This document shows, in pieces, positions 1 through 5,496 of a stretch of 11,443 nt of DNA; position 1 is the first letter of the stretch; every line of letters begins with the position of its first letter. The DNA is taken from the NCBI GenBank assembly GCA_937884735.1, contig CAKZYI010000225.1:1-11443 (forward strand), read 5' to 3'. The notes below the pieces were generated by a model that was not told the origin of the DNA, searched no databases, and saw only the letters and a list, made by a program, of their open reading frames with translations. Origin of the DNA: an uncultured Pleurocapsa sp. GTDB lineage: Bacteria; Cyanobacteriota; Cyanobacteriia; Cyanobacteriales; Xenococcaceae. The position numbers and the translations under genes were made by a program.

Positions 1-858
1 GTAAGTTTCTGGATTAATGAATATCATATTGATGGTATTCGCTATGATGCAACCAGACAAATTAATAACTACGATTTCTTGCATTGGATAGTTAATAAAG
101 CCAAAGAAGAAGCGGGACTAAAGCCTTTCATAAATATTGCTGAAAATATTCCTGAAGATCCTTCCATCACCAATATTGATGGTCCTATGGATGGCTGTTG
201 GCACTACAGCTTCTATGCTAACGTAACAGCGCAAATTTGTGGTGATCGCTATGATGCAGAAGAGTTAAAAAGCATGATTGACTGCAAACGTGATGGCTTT
301 ATGGGTGCAACCAACGTAGTTAACTATCTTAGCAATCACGACCACAAAAGAGGCATGGTGGAGGTGGGTAATCGCGGTATTGTCGGCGAAGCTGCTTTTA
401 AAAGAGTTAAGCTTGGCGCAGTATTGATGATGACTGCTGTGGGTATTCCCATGATGTGGATGGGTCAGGAGTTTGGCGACTATAATCCTTTAAACCAAGA
501 GGCTAGCAAAATTGACTGGACTTTGTTGGCAGGAGATCTTAACCAGCACCTATTTGCTCATTACAAAGGTTTGATTAACCTGCGGAAAAATAACCACGCA
601 CTATATACAGAAAATATTGAATTCTTTCATGAAGATTCAAAATCAAAGGTAATTGCCTATGTCCGTTGGAATGATGAAGGTTCTCGTATAGTAGTGGTGG
701 CTAACTTCTCAGATCAGTTTTTGGCTGGCTACGCTGTGCCTAATTTCCCCGCGGATGGTACTTGGCATGAGTGGACTGGTAACTACGATTTAGAGGCGGG
801 GAACGGGCAAATAATGATCGACTTGCCTGAATACGAAGCCCAAGTATTCGTTCAATAA
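1..858 (+). CDS. Glycoside hydrolase family 13 (alpha-amylase / alpha-glucan branching type) enzyme, C-terminal part
   Basis: Reading frame 1 is open from the first base, so the gene starts upstream of the window; 285 residues are visible. Three GH13 active-site blocks are present: DGIRYDAT with the nucleophile Asp at 46-48, IAENIPED with the acid/base Glu at 142-144, and YLSNHD with the transition-state-stabilising Asp at 340-342. All catalytic residues are intact, so the enzyme should be active on alpha-1,4/1,6-glucans such as glycogen in the cytoplasm. The last ~85 residues (from VIAYVRWND) look like the all-beta C-terminal domain of alpha-amylases and branching enzymes. The N-terminal domains that would separate a GlgB-like branching enzyme from an amylase or trehalohydrolase-like enzyme lie outside the window, so the exact activity is open. 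The family assignment is firm; the reaction is inferred. Confidence 0.9.
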   Translation, partial: VSFWINEYHIDGIRYDATRQINNYDFLHWIVNKAKEEAGLKPFINIAENIPEDPSITNIDGPMDGCWHYSFYANVTAQICGDRYDAEELKSMIDCKRDGFMGATNVVNYLSNHDHKRGMVEVGNRGIVGEAAFKRVKLGAVLMMTAVGIPMMWMGQEFGDYNPLNQEASKIDWTLLAGDLNQHLFAHYKGLINLRKNNHALYTENIEFFHEDSKSKVIAYVRWNDEGSRIVVVANFSDQFLAGYAVPNFPADGTWHEWTGNYDLEAGNGQIMIDLPEYEAQVFVQ

Positions 859-871
859 TAGTTCAATAATA
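850..871 (+). repeat. 11-bp exact tandem duplication over the GH13 stop codon
   Basis: GTTCAATAATA occurs twice head to tail (850-860 and 861-871). The first copy contains the TAA stop at 856-858, so the protein end is unaffected. The duplication is visible directly and looks like replication slippage. A near-palindrome (GCTTTTTATAAAAGGC, 885-900) follows and could be a weak terminator hairpin for the GH13 gene, but there is no separate T-run after it. Confidence 0.8.
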
Positions 872-895
872 ATTTTGTGTAGGGGCTTTTTATAA

Positions 896-989
896 AAGGC
901 TTCTACTAGCTTACATAATCCTAATTCCCATGAAATTCCAAGAAGGCTTCTACTAGCTTACATAATCCTAATTCCCATGAAATTCCAAG
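896..989 (+). repeat. 47-bp exact tandem duplication spanning the transglutaminase start codon
   Basis: Positions 896-942 and 943-989 are identical over 47 bases and directly abutting. Each copy carries the leader (TTACATAATCC...) and the start ATGAAATTCCAAG. The second copy supplies the real start at 977. The first supplies a decoy ATG at 930 that opens an 8-codon reading frame, MKFQEGFY, ending at TAG 954-956, 20 bases before the real start. The event doubled whatever leader, promoter or ribosome signals lie in this unit. The perfect identity suggests it is recent. An assembly artefact is possible but less likely at this short length. Confidence 0.95.
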
Positions 990-1804
990 TTGGATGCGAA
1001 CTAGATTACGACATATCGAGCCTCACTACTATTATTTTTAACATACGTGCGATCGAGAATAAGTACCAGCAAGTTTTGGATAGCAATTTGGCAATTACTC
1101 CAGATTGTCAGGTCGAAGAATATATTCATCCCCATATAGAAAGTAGCTATCTACGTCTAACCGTACCAGAGGGGAAATTAGCAATTTCTTATCAGGCAAA
1201 AGTAGAGCTACATCACGATACAAATCGTAAACAAGATCTTCAAGAAATTGCACCAGCAGAGATACCTTTGGACATTATTCATTATCTGTATCCATCCCGT
1301 TATTGTCAAAGCGATCGCCTGATAAAATTTGCACAGGATGAATTTGGCGACTGTCAACCTGGTTATCTCAAAGTACAGGCTATTTGCGACTGGATTTATA
1401 ATAAAGTTACCTACATGTCTGGTAGCAGCGATGCCCACACTTCGGCTCATGATATTGTAACTGAGAGGGCGGGAGTATGCCGAGATTTTGCTCATTTGGG
1501 AGTTGCTTTTTGCCGTGCTTTGAATATCCCTGCAAGATTTGTATCGGCATATGCTTGGCAGCTACAGCCGCCCGATTTCCATGCTTGTTTTGAAGCCTAT
1601 CTAAGCAACAGGTGGTATTTGTTTGATGCTACTCGTCTTGCACCAGAAGAAGGTTTGGTACGTATTGGTACAGGAAGAGATGCAGCAGATACGGCATTTG
1701 CTACTGTATTTGGTGGAGTGCAGTTAAACAATATGGAAGTATACATAGATCGTATTGATGAGGATTCTGTTGAATTAGATCGACAAGCCGTTGCGACTAC
1801 CTAG
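977..1804 (+). CDS. Transglutaminase-like cysteine protease-fold protein
   Basis: A 275-aa protein with a transglutaminase-like core at about residues 130-225. The papain-like triad is visible: Cys168 in RAGVCRDFAH, His202 in DFHACFEAY and Asp217 in YLFDATR. The first ~100 residues resemble the beta-rich N-terminal region common in bacterial transglutaminase-like proteins. There is no signal peptide or membrane segment, so it is probably cytoplasmic. Family members are thought to act as peptidases or amidases rather than protein cross-linkers; the substrate here is unknown. The start at 977 is the ATG of the second copy of a 47-bp tandem repeat. No clear Shine-Dalgarno sequence precedes it. 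The upstream ATG at 930 leads only to a short stop-terminated frame, so it is not the start. The nearest plus-strand neighbour is the GH13 gene 118 bases upstream; a functional link is not evident. Confidence 0.9.
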   Translation: MKFQVGCELDYDISSLTTIIFNIRAIENKYQQVLDSNLAITPDCQVEEYIHPHIESSYLRLTVPEGKLAISYQAKVELHHDTNRKQDLQEIAPAEIPLDIIHYLYPSRYCQSDRLIKFAQDEFGDCQPGYLKVQAICDWIYNKVTYMSGSSDAHTSAHDIVTERAGVCRDFAHLGVAFCRALNIPARFVSAYAWQLQPPDFHACFEAYLSNRWYLFDATRLAPEEGLVRIGTGRDAADTAFATVFGGVQLNNMEVYIDRIDEDSVELDRQAVATT

Positions 1805-1898
1805 ATTGAATCGAATACACATAACACGATTGGAATGACTATATCGTCAGATAGATAATAGTTAGTATATACGTTTTAAATTTCTTACCTAAGTTAGA

Positions 1899-1923
1899 TT
1901 AGCAATCAACTTATTGTTGCTAA
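1899..1923. other. 7-bp stem hairpin between the transglutaminase and YqaE genes
   Basis: TTAGCAA (1899-1905) and TTGCTAA (1917-1923) form a perfect 7-bp stem with an 11-base loop. An alternative fold pairs AACTTA (1908-1913) with TAAGTT (1921-1926). It lies 94 bases after the transglutaminase stop and 80 bases before the small membrane-protein start, so it could be part of either gene's untranslated region. There is no T-run, so a terminator role is not supported. Nothing else is evident in 1805-1990. Confidence 0.35.
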
Positions 1924-1990
1924 GTTGGAATTATGAATGGCTTTTAGTAAAGATAATCTACGATCGCAGTTCTAGGTGAAAAAATAATCA

Positions 1991-1995
1991 AAGGA
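1991..1995 (+). promoter_or_regulatory. Ribosome binding site of the YqaE/Pmp3 gene
   Basis: AAGGA lies 8 bases before the ATG at 2004. It is one of the clearer Shine-Dalgarno sequences in the window and supports translation of the short gene that follows. Confidence 0.7.
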
Positions 1996-2003
1996 TCTTA
2001 AAA

Positions 2004-2165
2004 ATGGATATTATTAGACTTATTTGCGCTATTTTCTTGCCACCTTTAGGCGTTTTCTTACAGGTAGGACTTAGCAAACAGTTTTTTATCAACGTTTTAC
2101 TTACCATACTAGGATATTTGCCTGGAATAATTCATGCGGTATGGATTATTTTAAGAGTAAAATAA
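2004..2165 (+). CDS. YqaE/Pmp3 family small membrane protein (UPF0057)
   Basis: A 53-aa protein beginning MDIIRLICAIFLPPLGVFLQ and ending in IIHAVWIILRVK. It matches the YqaE/Pmp3 (plasma membrane proteolipid 3) pattern: first helix with the LPPLGVF motif at residues 12-18, a short polar turn (SKQFF, residues 24-28), then a second helix with LTILGYLPGIIHA at residues 33-45. Family length is typically about 50-60 residues, so it is full length. In bacteria, fungi and plants these proteins sit in the plasma membrane and are linked to salt, cold and membrane-potential stress; that role is known for the family and inferred here. AAGGA 8 bases upstream supports the start. It is followed by a hairpin at 2216-2245. 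The gene is easily missed because of its size. Confidence 0.9.
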   Translation: MDIIRLICAIFLPPLGVFLQVGLSKQFFINVLLTILGYLPGIIHAVWIILRVK

Positions 2166-2215
2166 AGACATAGCTTTTAATAGCAATTTGCTTTAATAAT
2201 AATTGCATAAAAATA

Positions 2216-2245
2216 AAGGCGAAGTCTCATTACAAAACTCGCCTT
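2216..2245 (-). terminator. Hairpin between convergent genes, probable terminator
   Basis: AAGGCGA (2216-2222) pairs with TCGCCTT (2239-2245) in a 7-bp stem with a 16-base loop. Read on the minus strand the stem is followed by TTATTTTTATG, a T-rich tract, which suits termination of the minus-strand genes at 2307-3023. It could also stop the plus-strand YqaE transcript 50 bases after its stop, but no T-run follows on that side. Confidence 0.55.
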
Positions 2246-2306
2246 CACTATTCCATGGCATATCCGTAAAAAAGGTTTTTGTGCCTAAAAACACCAGTAC
2301 AATACA

Positions 2307-2549
2307 TTATAAATCCGACACTGTATCGGGAGATATTTCTAGTACCTTTCTGCTTTCTTTTGCTATTTGTTGATCTGTAATCAAATCATTTAACTCATTA
2401 ATATCAACGCCAATTTGTTGGCAGGCTTTATTTAAATTTTCAATAAATAAACCAATGTTATTATCATAACCGCAATTTTTAGCTGCTACTGCGCTACCTT
2501 GTTTTGCACTTGCTTTGGCACAGTTGATTAATTCTATTCCTTGAAGCAT
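2307..2549 (-). CDS. Small protein of unknown function (80 aa)
   Basis: I do not assign this 80-aa protein to a named family. It begins MLQGIELINCAKASAKQG and has two cysteines in its first part plus one in the middle (Cys10, Cys26, Cys43), an amphipathic middle (FIENLNKACQQIGVDINELN, residues 35-54), and an acidic C-terminus. No signal peptide or membrane segment is visible. The composition and steady codon use look like a genuine soluble cyanobacterial protein, and there is no strong competing frame. It lies 75 bases after the DUF4112 gene on the same strand and may share its transcript. A weak AT-rich hairpin (AAAGATT 2589-2595 with AATCTTT 2605-2611) sits between them. No obvious Shine-Dalgarno precedes the ATG. 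The hairpin at 2216-2245 lies downstream and could terminate it. Confidence 0.7.
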   Translation of the reverse strand: MLQGIELINCAKASAKQGSAVAAKNCGYDNNIGLFIENLNKACQQIGVDINELNDLITDQQIAKESRKVLEISPDTVSDL

Positions 2550-2624
2550 ATTTAAAAAAAATATTGATTACGCTTGCCATGTTCGCACAAAGATTGATAT
2601 TTTTAATCTTTCCAATGATTGATT

Positions 2625-3023
2625 TTAATTAGCTGCTGGAGTCAATTCTAATATCTCGGCAGTTTCACTTTCAGCCTCAGTTTTAGCAATATGATTTTCC
2701 AATATTTCTAAATTGCGAATATTAGATTTAAAATAGGCATCAAAAATATCACCGACAATAGGAACAGAACCTAAAGCTGTGTCGATCGCAACGTTTTTGA
2801 CCATTTTGAATATTTCTGATTTCTCTAGTCCAAAACTAGTAGCCAAGTAAATACTGTAGGCAGAAATAAGTGCAGTAATCAAATCTCCACCACCAGGAAT
2901 TAGCCCTAGTATGGGTTCTAATCCAAAGCGAATTTTTGTACCAGGAATGCCAATAGCCGTATCCAATAACTTAGCTATTTTGCGAATTCTCTTAAGATTT
3001 TTTAACTGTTGAATCTTATCCAT
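2625..3023 (-). CDS. DUF4112 domain-containing protein
   Basis: The protein shows the DUF4112 pattern almost end to end: LLDTAIGIPGTKIRFGLEPI, then LGLIPGGGDLI, a hydrophobic segment (TALISAYSIYLATSFGL), NVAIDTALGSVPIVGDIFDA and FKSNIRNLEIL. It is probably a small membrane-associated protein; the function of the family is unknown. From the ATG at 3021-3023 it is 132 aa. A GTG seven codons upstream (3042-3044) would extend it to 139 aa, adding MEFIGNK. I prefer the ATG because the conserved part begins soon after it, but neither start has a good Shine-Dalgarno. The last ~20 residues are acidic and poorly conserved in appearance. It is upstream of the 80-aa unknown on the same strand. The family call is confident; the start is uncertain. 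Confidence 0.9.
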   Translation of the reverse strand: MDKIQQLKNLKRIRKIAKLLDTAIGIPGTKIRFGLEPILGLIPGGGDLITALISAYSIYLATSFGLEKSEIFKMVKNVAIDTALGSVPIVGDIFDAYFKSNIRNLEILENHIAKTEAESETAEILELTPAAN

Positions 3024-3206
3024 TTTGTTGCCAATAAATTCCACTTTTTAATAAGTTTAAAGCGATCGCTTTAGTATTTCTTCTGGCTCAGGATAGAATC
3101 ATTAATAAGTAATAAGTAACAGAGGTAACTGCGATCTTTTACCCTTTGTTTTGACGCTCGCTCGAAGACTTTACTAGAATCTATATTTACATCAAAAATA
3201 CGTATA

Positions 3207-3469
3207 ATGTGAATTAAAAAATCAGAAAATCCTTTGAATACGTTCTTTAAAGATGAGATTTTGCTGTCTCTTTAGCTAAAAAACTAAAATCTTTAGGTTT
3301 TCTCAAAAGCTAAAAGCTAAGAGCGCACAAAGCGAAGCTTTGAAAGCGTCGCTAAAATAGAGGCGAGAGCCTCTGAGCTGCTCCGGAGCGATGGCACTTT
3401 AGTGCCGTACTTCGCCCCTTCAGGGCGTGCAGCTAAAAACCAGTAAATTAGAACGAAGGTAATTCACAT
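3207..3469. repeat. Palindrome-packed non-coding element bounded by 10-bp inverted repeats
   Basis: The gene gap 3045-3605 contains a dense run of short inverted repeats: TCTTTAAAGA (3244-3253), TTTAGCTAAA (3271-3280), AAAACTAAA with TTTAGGTTTT (3280-3301), CAAAGC-GAA-GCTTTG (3328-3342), AGAGGC-GAGA-GCCTCT (3359-3374), GCTCCGGAGC (3380-3389), GGCACT-TT-AGTGCC (3393-3406) and CGCCC-CTTCA-GGGCG (3413-3427). The last five follow each other with spacers of 3-16 bases and are much richer in GC than the surroundings. The stretch is flanked by ATGTGAATTA (3207-3216) and its exact reverse complement TAATTCACAT (3460-3469). No coding frame spans it. It resembles a dispersed palindromic repeat or small non-autonomous (MITE-like) element; the terminal repeats could still be chance. 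The rest of 3045-3206 shows only a HIP1 site at 3062 and nothing else clear. Confidence 0.6.
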
Positions 3470-3504
3470 CAAGCGTAAAATATAAAACACTATTACAGAG
3501 CGGA

Positions 3505-3555
3505 GTACCACCCAAAGCCTCCAAAAGAGGCCTGCCACGCTATGCGGGGGCGTAC
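3505..3555. repeat. Second structured non-coding element, possible branched fold
   Basis: GTAC (3505-3508) and CCC (3511-3513) can pair with GGG (3548-3550) and GTAC (3552-3555), enclosing two hairpins: GCCTC-CAAAA-GAGGC (3517-3531) and CGC-TAT-GCG (3538-3546). The segment is GC-rich compared with its AT-rich flanks. The pairing is visible, but the outer stem has an internal loop and the second hairpin is only 3 bp, so the branched fold is a suggestion. It may be another copy type of a dispersed palindromic repeat. Confidence 0.4.
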
Positions 3556-3570
3556 AGTTGATTATCAGCA

Positions 3571-3601
3571 AATTAGCTGAACTTTTCACAAATGGCTAAT
3601 T
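3571..3601 (-). terminator. Hairpin just after the Crp/Fnr regulator gene, weak terminator candidate
   Basis: AATTAGC (3571-3577) pairs with GCTAATT (3595-3601), a 7-bp stem with a 17-base loop. On the minus strand it begins 4 bases after the regulator's stop codon. No T-run follows on that strand, so intrinsic termination is only weakly supported. Confidence 0.3.
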
Positions 3602-3605
3602 ACTA

Positions 3606-4214
3606 TTAAAGATTTGTACATACAATATGTTTATCTCTATCCAAATAGATTAAATTTCTATTTTGGAAATCTCCCATGATGCGGGTAATTGTTACTCTAG
3701 TGGTGCAAATCGCCTCTGCAAGTTGCTGGTGGGTAAAGCGCACCTGCAATTTGATACCGTTATCTACTCGTTGTCCCATATCTTGTTTGAGCATCAGAAG
3801 TAGCTGGGTAAAACGTTCTTCAATTCTTTTGATTGCAATAATAGATAGTAACTGCTCTGATTTTATCAGGCGATCGCTAAACTGAGTCAAAAATTGTCTT
3901 GCCAACAAGGGGTGTCTGATTAAATCTTGAGATAGATAGGGTCGGGCATATACATCTGTCAAAGCCACAGCACGGTATACCTCGGATGAAGTATCTAAAT
4001 AAGTACCAAAAGTTCCGTTAGCAGTAGCCCACCCTAAAACAATCTCGCTGCCATCTTGCTGTACTCTACTTAGCTGCACAACACCTCGGTAAACTTGCCA
4101 AATAGTTGAATCTAAAACAGTTATCTCTTCTCCCTTTTCAAACTGCTGTAAAGGTATTTCACTATCTTTCCCTTTTAAACCTAAATTGGAGCTTAACTTC
4201 TGATTCAATAGCAT
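3606..4214 (-). CDS. Crp/Fnr family transcriptional regulator
   Basis: A 202-aa protein with the Crp/Fnr layout: a beta-roll effector domain at about residues 25-95, a long dimerisation helix at about 115-145 (SEQLLSIIAIKRIEERFTQL), and a winged helix at about 150-200. The helix-turn-helix reads FTHQQLAEAICTTRVTITRI (160-179), very like the NtcA/CRP recognition helix (TRVTxTR). In the effector domain the segment GTFGTYLDTSSEVYRAVAL lacks the usual GE of a cAMP-binding cassette, so cyclic nucleotide may not be the signal. There are no Fnr-type cysteine clusters. It is shorter than NtcA and differs enough that I do not call it NtcA. The ATG at 4212-4214 has no strong Shine-Dalgarno. A PII-like gene lies 308 bases upstream on the same strand, which suggests a carbon/nitrogen link (inference). 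Confidence 0.88.
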   Translation of the reverse strand: MLLNQKLSSNLGLKGKDSEIPLQQFEKGEEITVLDSTIWQVYRGVVQLSRVQQDGSEIVLGWATANGTFGTYLDTSSEVYRAVALTDVYARPYLSQDLIRHPLLARQFLTQFSDRLIKSEQLLSIIAIKRIEERFTQLLLMLKQDMGQRVDNGIKLQVRFTHQQLAEAICTTRVTITRIMGDFQNRNLIYLDRDKHIVCTNL

Positions 4215-4246
4215 AAATTCAATAAGTTGTTGAGCAATGTGACCGT

Positions 4247-4268
4247 CTTATTTTCCACGTTAAATAAG
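4247..4268. promoter_or_regulatory. Inverted repeat upstream of the Crp/Fnr regulator gene
   Basis: CTTATTT (4247-4253) and AAATAAG (4262-4268) form an exact 7-bp inverted repeat with an 8-base spacer, 33 to 54 bases before the regulator's start. It could be an operator, for example for autoregulation, or a leader hairpin. It does not match the GTA-N8-TAC site of NtcA. The remaining 4269-4522 stretch shows no gene and no other clear signal. Confidence 0.3.
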
Positions 4269-4522
4269 GAAAGTAAACAGAACGTGAGGAATTGGTTAAG
4301 CTTTGGATATATTGAATATTTTTTGCCGCTTTCTCTTAATTTCGATTAAAAACTGCATCCAAGTGATCGCATTAGGAGTTTGCCAATTAAGAATAGAAAC
4401 CTGCCTCTAAATTAAGCGCATTTCTTCAAAAACACAAGCAAACGCCCTAGATACAGTTGTTAGCTTATGTTCTATAAGTTAAGAAGGTTTTAATATCTAC
4501 TTAAGTTGTGTTTACTGATAGT

Positions 4523-4861
4523 TTAAATAGCTGTTATTCCTGTTTCTTCGGTTCTAATTCTAATAGTTTGACTAACTTCAGAAACAAAAATTTTACCATC
4601 TCCAATCTCTCCTGTACGGGCAGCAAGAGATACTTGTTTTACTACCAAATCTGCCATTTCATCTTCAATAATGGCTTCAATTCTAATTTTGCTACTGAAA
4701 TCTACCCGATATTCGTTACCACGATAACGAGCAGATGCACCTTTTCTGTGTCCATAGCCTTTAACTTCGGATATTGTCATACCAATTACACCAACAGAAA
4801 TAAGGCTTGATTTGACATCATCTAGTTTATGAGAATGAATAATTGCTTCGACTTTTTTCAA
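4523..4861 (-). CDS. P-II family signalling protein, divergent paralogue lacking Ser49
   Basis: A 112-aa protein, the normal PII length. It has the PII landmarks: MKKVEAII start, T-loop around residues 37-55 (YRGNEYRVDF), the signature ARTGEIGDGKIFVSEV (81-96), and the ATP-binding RIR at 101-103. Lys40, Gly41, Tyr51 and Lys58 are kept. PII trimers bind ATP/ADP and 2-oxoglutarate and control partners such as NAGK, PipX and transporters. Compared with the canonical cyanobacterial GlnB as I recall it, Arg9-Pro-Phe is His9-Ser-His, Gln39 is Arg, and the phosphorylated Ser49 is Asn. It therefore cannot be switched by Ser49 phosphorylation and may sense effectors differently. This points to a second PII copy rather than the housekeeping GlnB. 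GGGG 7 bases before the ATG may serve as ribosome site. It sits upstream of a Crp/Fnr gene on the same strand. Confidence 0.93.
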   Translation of the reverse strand: MKKVEAIIHSHKLDDVKSSLISVGVIGMTISEVKGYGHRKGASARYRGNEYRVDFSSKIRIEAIIEDEMADLVVKQVSLAARTGEIGDGKIFVSEVSQTIRIRTEETGITAI

Positions 4862-4974
4862 TTCTTATACCCCAATCAATTTAATATTTAATTTTAATCA
4901 AGTACGGTCTTGATGCTGTTAAAATTGTCAGCGGTTGTAAAATATCTTTAGTTTTTAAATCATCATAATTATCA
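4862..4974. promoter_or_regulatory. Divergent intergenic region between the PII and CYTH genes
   Basis: These 113 bases separate the start of the minus-strand PII gene from the start of the plus-strand CYTH gene, so both promoters should lie here. The stretch is AT-rich. I looked for an NtcA site (GTA-N8-TAC) and found none; no other operator is obvious. Confidence 0.4.
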
Positions 4975-5496
4975 ATGGGAACAGAGATTGAGCGAAAGTA
5001 TTTAGTTAAAACCGAAAAATGGCGATCGCATTTACAAGAACTGTTGCAAAATTCTCCAGAAATAGGTGCAAAATATTGTCAAGGTTATATACCAACTGAC
5101 AACGGAACTACTGTTAGATTGAGAACAGTAGGCAGCCAAGGATATTTAACAATTAAAAGCAAAACTGAAGGATATACACGCTCAGAATTCGAATATCCCA
5201 TACCCGTCCAAGATGCCCGACAAATGCTAGAAACTTTGTGTTTAAAACCTTTAATTGAAAAGATTAGATATACAATAAATTATGGCAATTTAACTTGGGA
5301 AGTAGATGACTTTTTAGGGGAAAACAAAGGATTGATTGTTGCCGAAGTAGAGCTTGAAAACGAAAACCAAGCGATCGATATTCCTCGTTGGATTGACAGA
5401 GAAGTAAACGATATAAAATACTTCAATTCCAGTTTAATTAAATATCCCTACAGTCAATGGAAAAAGAACGAAAAATATCAAGCAACTGATAACTGA
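4975..5496 (+). CDS. CYTH domain protein (triphosphate tunnel metalloenzyme)
   Basis: A 173-aa CYTH protein. The diagnostic ExExK is at the N-terminus (E4-I-E6-R-K8), which fixes the start at ATG 4975. Other tunnel residues appear in order: R48/R50 (TVRLR), K61/K63 (TIKSK), E71/E73 (EFEY), K96/R98 (EKIRY), E109/D111 (WEVDDF) and E124/E126/E128 (VAEVELE). This is the full set needed to bind a triphosphate and metal ions. Bacterial stand-alone CYTH proteins of this size usually hydrolyse inorganic triphosphate, and a few make cAMP; triphosphatase is more likely here but not proven. It is soluble and cytoplasmic. Its TGA stop is directly followed by the ATG of the next gene with no gap, so the two are co-transcribed and probably translationally coupled. 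No Shine-Dalgarno is evident. Confidence 0.93.
   Translation: MGTEIERKYLVKTEKWRSHLQELLQNSPEIGAKYCQGYIPTDNGTTVRLRTVGSQGYLTIKSKTEGYTRSEFEYPIPVQDARQMLETLCLKPLIEKIRYTINYGNLTWEVDDFLGENKGLIVAEVELENENQAIDIPRWIDREVNDIKYFNSSLIKYPYSQWKKNEKYQATDN

Noticed and set aside
1208..1495. Minus-strand open frame of 95 codons inside the transglutaminase gene
   Set aside because: It lies fully antisense to a gene with an intact catalytic triad and has no recognisable protein pattern.
3328..3427. Palindrome cluster as a CRISPR array
   Set aside because: The hairpins have different sequences and there is no regular repeat-spacer spacing.
3676..3885. Plus-strand open frame of 69 codons inside the Crp/Fnr gene
   Set aside because: It is antisense to the helix-turn-helix and dimer helix coding region; its Ser/Ile-rich composition fits a shadow frame.
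3606..4214. Naming the Crp/Fnr gene ntcA
   Set aside because: The recognition helix is similar, but the protein is shorter and the effector domain differs clearly from NtcA.
4508..4810. Plus-strand open frame of 100 codons opposite the PII gene
   Set aside because: It is antisense to a clear PII protein; its Asn/Phe/Ser/Thr-rich low-complexity translation is typical of a shadow.
4862..4974. NtcA binding site (GTA-N8-TAC) in front of the PII gene
   Set aside because: The GTAC at 4901-4904 has no partner half-site at the right distance; no match was found.
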